A stretch of DNA of 64,000 nt from Azotobacter chroococcum (lineage in GTDB: Bacteria; Pseudomonadota; Gammaproteobacteria; Pseudomonadales; Pseudomonadaceae). The notes under the pieces were generated by a model. That model worked only from the letters and a program-made list of their open reading frames with translations, did not search any database and was not told where the DNA came from. The DNA is taken from positions 62,001 to 126,000 of the forward strand of contig NZ_SMMU01000009.1 in the NCBI RefSeq assembly GCF_004339665.1, in the 5' to 3' direction. Below, in pieces: positions 60,484-64,000 of the stretch. The stretch's first letter is position 1. The number at the start of each line of letters is the position of its first letter. Both the position numbers and the translations under genes were made by a program.

Positions 60484-61932
60484 GTGATCCAGTTTCTCCT
60501 CAACCGCGAACTGCGCAGCGAGCGCACCCTCGACCCGAACCTCACGGTGCTCCGCTACCTGCGCGAGCACCGGCACAAGACCGGCACCAAGGAGGGTTGC
60601 GCCTCCGGCGACTGCGGCGCCTGCACCGTGGTGGTCGGCGAACTGGTCGGCGAGGGCGGCCGGGAGCGCCTGCGCTACCGCAGCCTCAACGCCTGCCTGA
60701 CCTTCGTCGCCGCCCTGCACGGCAAGCAGCTGCTCACGGTGGAAGATCTCAGGCACGACGGGCAGCTGCACGCCGTGCAGCAGGCGATGGTCGACCAGCA
60801 CGCCTCGCAGTGCGGCTTCTGCACGCCCGGCGTGGTCATGTCGCTGTTCGCCCTGCAGAAGAACGCCGACAACCCCGACCGGGAACAGGCCTGCGCAGCC
60901 CTAGCCGGCAACCTCTGCCGCTGCACCGGCTACCGGCCGATCCTCGCCGCCGCCGAGCAGGCCTGCAGCGCTCCAGAGCCGGACCAGTTCGATGCCGCCG
61001 AGGCCGAGATCATCGCTGCGCTCAAGGCCATCGCCCGGGACGCCACCGAACTGACTGACGGCGACAAACGCTGCCTGCTGCCGGCCAGCGTCGCCGAGCT
61101 GGCCGCGCTCTATGCGGCCCACCCCGAGGCGCGGCTGTTCGCTGGCGGCACCGATCTCGCGCTGGAGGTGACCCAGCAGCACCGCGCCCTGCCGCTGAGC
61201 ATCCACCTCGGCCGCATCGAGGAGCTGAAGCGGGTGACGCTGGGCAGCGATACCCTCGAGATCGGCGCCGCCACGCCGCTCACCGACTGCTACGCCGCGC
61301 TGGCCGCCGAGTACCCGGACTTCGGCGCCCTGCTCGCGCGCTTCGCCTCCCTGCAGATCCGCAACCAGGGCACCCTGGGCGGCAACATCGGCAACGCCTC
61401 GCCGATCGGCGACGCGCCGCCGCTGCTGATCGCCCTCGGCACCCGCCTGCTGCTGCGCAAGGGCGAGGCCACCCGCACGCTCGCGCTGGAGGACTTCTTC
61501 CTCGACTACAAGGTCACTGCCCTGGAGCCGGGCGAGTTCATCGAGAAGATCCTCGTGCCGCGCGCCCGTCCCGGCCAGGCGTTTCGCGCCTACAAGCTGT
61601 CCAAGCGCCTGGACGACGACATCTCGGCGGTCTGCGCCGCCTTCAATCTCGCGATCGAGGACGGCCAAGTGCGCGAGGCGCGCATCGCCTTCGGCGGCAT
61701 GGCGGCGACGCCCAGGCGCGCCGTGGCCTGCGAGCAGGCGCTGCGCGGCCAGCCGTTCGATGCCGCTGCCATCGAGCGCGCCTGCACGGCGCTGGCCGGC
61801 GACTTCGCGCCGCTCAGCGATTTCCGCGCTAGCCGCGAGTACCGCCTGCTCGCCGCGCAGAACCTGCTGCGCAAGGCCTTCCTCGAACTGCACACGCCGG
61901 CACTGCCGACCCGGGTGACCGATCATGTCTGA
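60484..61932 (+). CDS. xdhA: Xanthine dehydrogenase small subunit (2Fe-2S/FAD)
   Basis: The 482-residue protein has two [2Fe-2S] domains: cysteines of the plant-ferredoxin cluster at 39, 44 and 47, then CGFCTPG and NLCRCTGY for the helical cluster. A FAD-binding domain follows from about residue 195 (AGGTDLALEV; NQGTLGGNIGNASPIGD). It passes electrons from hypoxanthine or xanthine to NAD+. Translation starts at the GTG at 60484, five bases after GGAGG. It overlaps xdhB by 8 bases. Confidence 0.95.
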   Translation: MIQFLLNRELRSERTLDPNLTVLRYLREHRHKTGTKEGCASGDCGACTVVVGELVGEGGRERLRYRSLNACLTFVAALHGKQLLTVEDLRHDGQLHAVQQAMVDQHASQCGFCTPGVVMSLFALQKNADNPDREQACAALAGNLCRCTGYRPILAAAEQACSAPEPDQFDAAEAEIIAALKAIARDATELTDGDKRCLLPASVAELAALYAAHPEARLFAGGTDLALEVTQQHRALPLSIHLGRIEELKRVTLGSDTLEIGAATPLTDCYAALAAEYPDFGALLARFASLQIRNQGTLGGNIGNASPIGDAPPLLIALGTRLLLRKGEATRTLALEDFFLDYKVTALEPGEFIEKILVPRARPGQAFRAYKLSKRLDDDISAVCAAFNLAIEDGQVREARIAFGGMAATPRRAVACEQALRGQPFDAAAIERACTALAGDFAPLSDFRASREYRLLAAQNLLRKAFLELHTPALPTRVTDHV

Positions 61933-64000
61933 CCTCACACCTCATACCCAGGAAGAACTCGCCGCGCTGTTCCGCGCGGAGCTGGTCACCGGCGTCGGCC
62001 GCAGCGTCAGGCACGAGAGCGCGGCCAAGCACGTGACCGGCGAGGCGCTCTACGTCGACGACCGCCTGGAGTTCCCCAACCAGCTGCACGTCTACGCGCG
62101 CCTCTCCGAACGCGCCCACGCACGCATCCTCAGGATCGACACCGCACCCTGTTACGCCATCCCCGGCGTGGCCATCGCCATCACCAGCGCCGACGTGCCC
62201 GGCAAGCTGGACATCGGCCCGGTGTTTCCCGGCGACCCGCTGCTCGCCGACGGCATCGTGCAGTACCTCGGCCAGCCGGTGCTGGCGGTGGCCGCCGACA
62301 GCCTGGAGAACGCCCGCCGCGCGGCGCTGGCGGCAATCATCGAATACGAGGACCTGGAGCCGGTGCTGACGGTGGACGAGGCCCTGCGCCGCCAGCAGTT
62401 CGTCCTCGACAGCCACAGCCACCGGCGCGGCGACGCGGTCGCGGCGCTGGCCAGCGCCCCCCATCGCCTCGCCGGCAGCCTGCGGATCGGCGGCCAGGAG
62501 CATTTCTACCTGGAGACGCAGATCGCCGCGGTGCTGCCCACCGAGGACGGCGGCATGCTGGTCCACAGCTCGACCCAGCACCCCACCGAGGTGCAGAAGC
62601 TGGTCGCCGAGGTGCTCGGCGTGCCGATGAACAAGGTGGAGGTGGACATGCGCCGCATGGGCGGCGGCTTCGGCGGCAAGGAGACCCAGGCCGCAGCGCC
62701 GGCCTGCCTGTGCGCGGTGATCGCCCGCCTCACCGGGCGGCCGACCAAGATGCGCCTGCCGCGCAGCGAGGACATGCGCATCACCGGCAAACGCCACCCC
62801 TTCCAGGTGGAGTACGAGGTCGGCTTCGACGATGACGGCCGCCTGCACGGCGTGCACATCCAGCTGGCGGCCAACTGCGGCTATTCACCGGACCTCTCCG
62901 GGGCCATCGTCGACCGCGCCATGTTCCACGCCGACAACGCCTATTACCTGGGCGAGGCGCTGATCGACGGCCACCGCTGCAAGACCAACCTCGCCTCGAA
63001 CACTGCCTTTCGCGGCTTCGGCGGCCCGCAGGGGATGCTCGCCATCGAGGAGATCATGGACGCCATCGCCCGCCACCTCGGCAAGGACCCGCTGGCGGTG
63101 CGCAAGCTCAACTACTACGGCAAGACCGAGCGCAACGTCACCCACTATCACCAGACGGTGGAGCACAACCTGCTCGAGGAGATGACCGCCGAGCTGGAGG
63201 AAAGCTGCGCCTACGCCGCGCGCCGCGAGGAAATCCGCGCCTTCAACGCGCAGAGCCCGGTGCTCAAGAAGGGCCTGGCGCTGACCCCGGTGAAGTTCGG
63301 CATCAGCTTCACCTCGAGCTTTCTCAACCAGGCCGGCGCGCTACTGCACGTCTACACCGACGGCAGCATCCACCTCAACCACGGCGGCACCGAGATGGGC
63401 CAGGGCCTCAACACCAAGGTCGCCCAGGTGGTCGCCGAGGTGTTCCAGGTGGACATCGCGCGCATCCAGATCAGCCCGGCGAACACCGGCAAGGTGCCCA
63501 ACACCTCGCCCACCGCCGCCTCCAGCGGCGCCGACCTGAACGGCAAGGCGGCCAAGGAGGCGGCGCAGACCATCAAGCAGCGCCTGGTCGAATTCGCCGC
63601 CCGGCACTGGCAGGTCGGCGAGGAAGATGTGCAGTTCAGGAACGGCCAGGTGCGCATCCGCGACCGCTACCTGAGCTTCGAGGAGCTGATCCAGGCGGCC
63701 TACGTCGGCCAGGTGTCGCTCTCCAGCACCGGCTTCTACCGCACGCCGAAGATCTACTACGACCGCACCCAGGCGCGCGGCCGGCCGTTCTACTACTACG
63801 CCTTCGGCATGGCCTGCGCCGAGGTGCTGGTCGACACCCTGACCGGCGAGTACCGCCTGCTGCGCGCCGACATCCTCCACGACGTCGGCGCCTCGCTGAA
63901 CCCGGCCATCGACATCGGCCAGGTCGAGGGCGGTTTTGTCCAGGGCATGGGCTGGCTGACCAGCGAGGAGCTGGTCTGGGACGACCAGGGCCGGCTGCTC
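61925..64000 (+). CDS. xdhB: Xanthine dehydrogenase large subunit (3' truncated by window edge)
   Basis: The first 692 residues are present and the frame is open to the window end. Molybdopterin-binding features include HFYLETQIA, RRMGGGFGGKE, NTAFRGFGGPQG and HGGTEMGQGLNTK. With XdhA it forms the dehydrogenase that oxidises hypoxanthine to xanthine and urate. The expected xdhC maturation gene would follow outside the window. Molybdenum supply by ModG, encoded 12 kb upstream, is a possible functional link. Confidence 0.95.
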   Translation, partial: MSDLTPHTQEELAALFRAELVTGVGRSVRHESAAKHVTGEALYVDDRLEFPNQLHVYARLSERAHARILRIDTAPCYAIPGVAIAITSADVPGKLDIGPVFPGDPLLADGIVQYLGQPVLAVAADSLENARRAALAAIIEYEDLEPVLTVDEALRRQQFVLDSHSHRRGDAVAALASAPHRLAGSLRIGGQEHFYLETQIAAVLPTEDGGMLVHSSTQHPTEVQKLVAEVLGVPMNKVEVDMRRMGGGFGGKETQAAAPACLCAVIARLTGRPTKMRLPRSEDMRITGKRHPFQVEYEVGFDDDGRLHGVHIQLAANCGYSPDLSGAIVDRAMFHADNAYYLGEALIDGHRCKTNLASNTAFRGFGGPQGMLAIEEIMDAIARHLGKDPLAVRKLNYYGKTERNVTHYHQTVEHNLLEEMTAELEESCAYAARREEIRAFNAQSPVLKKGLALTPVKFGISFTSSFLNQAGALLHVYTDGSIHLNHGGTEMGQGLNTKVAQVVAEVFQVDIARIQISPANTGKVPNTSPTAASSGADLNGKAAKEAAQTIKQRLVEFAARHWQVGEEDVQFRNGQVRIRDRYLSFEELIQAAYVGQVSLSSTGFYRTPKIYYDRTQARGRPFYYYAFGMACAEVLVDTLTGEYRLLRADILHDVGASLNPAIDIGQVEGGFVQGMGWLTSEELVWDDQGRLL

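Overview
The window is G+C-rich, densely coded DNA from a gammaproteobacterium of the Pseudomonadaceae. Supporting signs are a beta-alanine:pyruvate transaminase very like Pseudomonas BauA, OprD-family porins, GntR-type operators in front of gntK/gntP, an xdhAB pair downstream of an adenine/adenosine deaminase, and a FecI/FecR/TonB-receptor set. A 142-residue tandem-Mop molbindin closely resembling Azotobacter vinelandii ModG makes an Azotobacter-like member plausible, but the species is not proven. No rRNA, tRNA, CRISPR array, prophage or intact insertion sequence was seen.

Layout. 0-9 kb: a truncated MoxR ATPase, an ADP-ribosylglycohydrolase, a large P2-type cation ATPase, two tandem paralogous secreted proteins (the second with cadherin/Ig-like repeats), and a 269-bp foldback (MITE-like) element. 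9-11.5 kb: an orphan gspA-gspB pair. 11.6-21 kb: a minus-strand biosynthetic operon made of a one-module NRPS (Cy-A-PCP-TE, predicted to activate cysteine), a flavin monooxygenase and a complete tripartite exporter (EmrA-, EmrB- and NodT-like). 21-24.5 kb: a lower-G+C insert with a gene-poor 1.1-kb stretch and a secreted HExxH metallopeptidase. 24.7-30.7 kb: a TonB receptor with a DUF2946 protein (metal, probably copper), a potassium-channel-like protein, BauA, and a PAS-GGDEF cyclase.

30.8-46.7 kb is an iron region. A minus-strand run of overlapping genes encodes an HMA-like protein, a C-terminally membrane-anchored ferritin-like protein (DUF2202), three small membrane or low-complexity proteins, a P1B-6-type ATPase, then FeoA, FeoB and FeoC, a conserved unknown and a glutaredoxin-CcdA fusion. 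KatA and Dps follow on the same strand. The set resembles a ferrosome (Fez-type membrane-bounded iron store) coupled to ferrous iron uptake. Divergent from it, behind a near-perfect Fur box, lie an ECF sigma factor, a FecR anti-sigma factor and an STN-domain TonB siderophore receptor.

46.8-64 kb is mostly metabolic: a beta-class GST, a Sir2 deacylase, ModG, two small unknowns, a frameshifted OprD remnant, a divergent LysR/MFS pair, a gluconate locus (gntK, gntP, OprD porin) with three copies of one operator, a proteasome-like Ntn-hydrolase candidate, an aldo/keto reductase (Tas-like), the purine deaminase, and xdhA plus a truncated xdhB.

The two most interesting systems are the ferrosome-like/Feo operon and the compact Cy-NRPS cluster with its own exporter.
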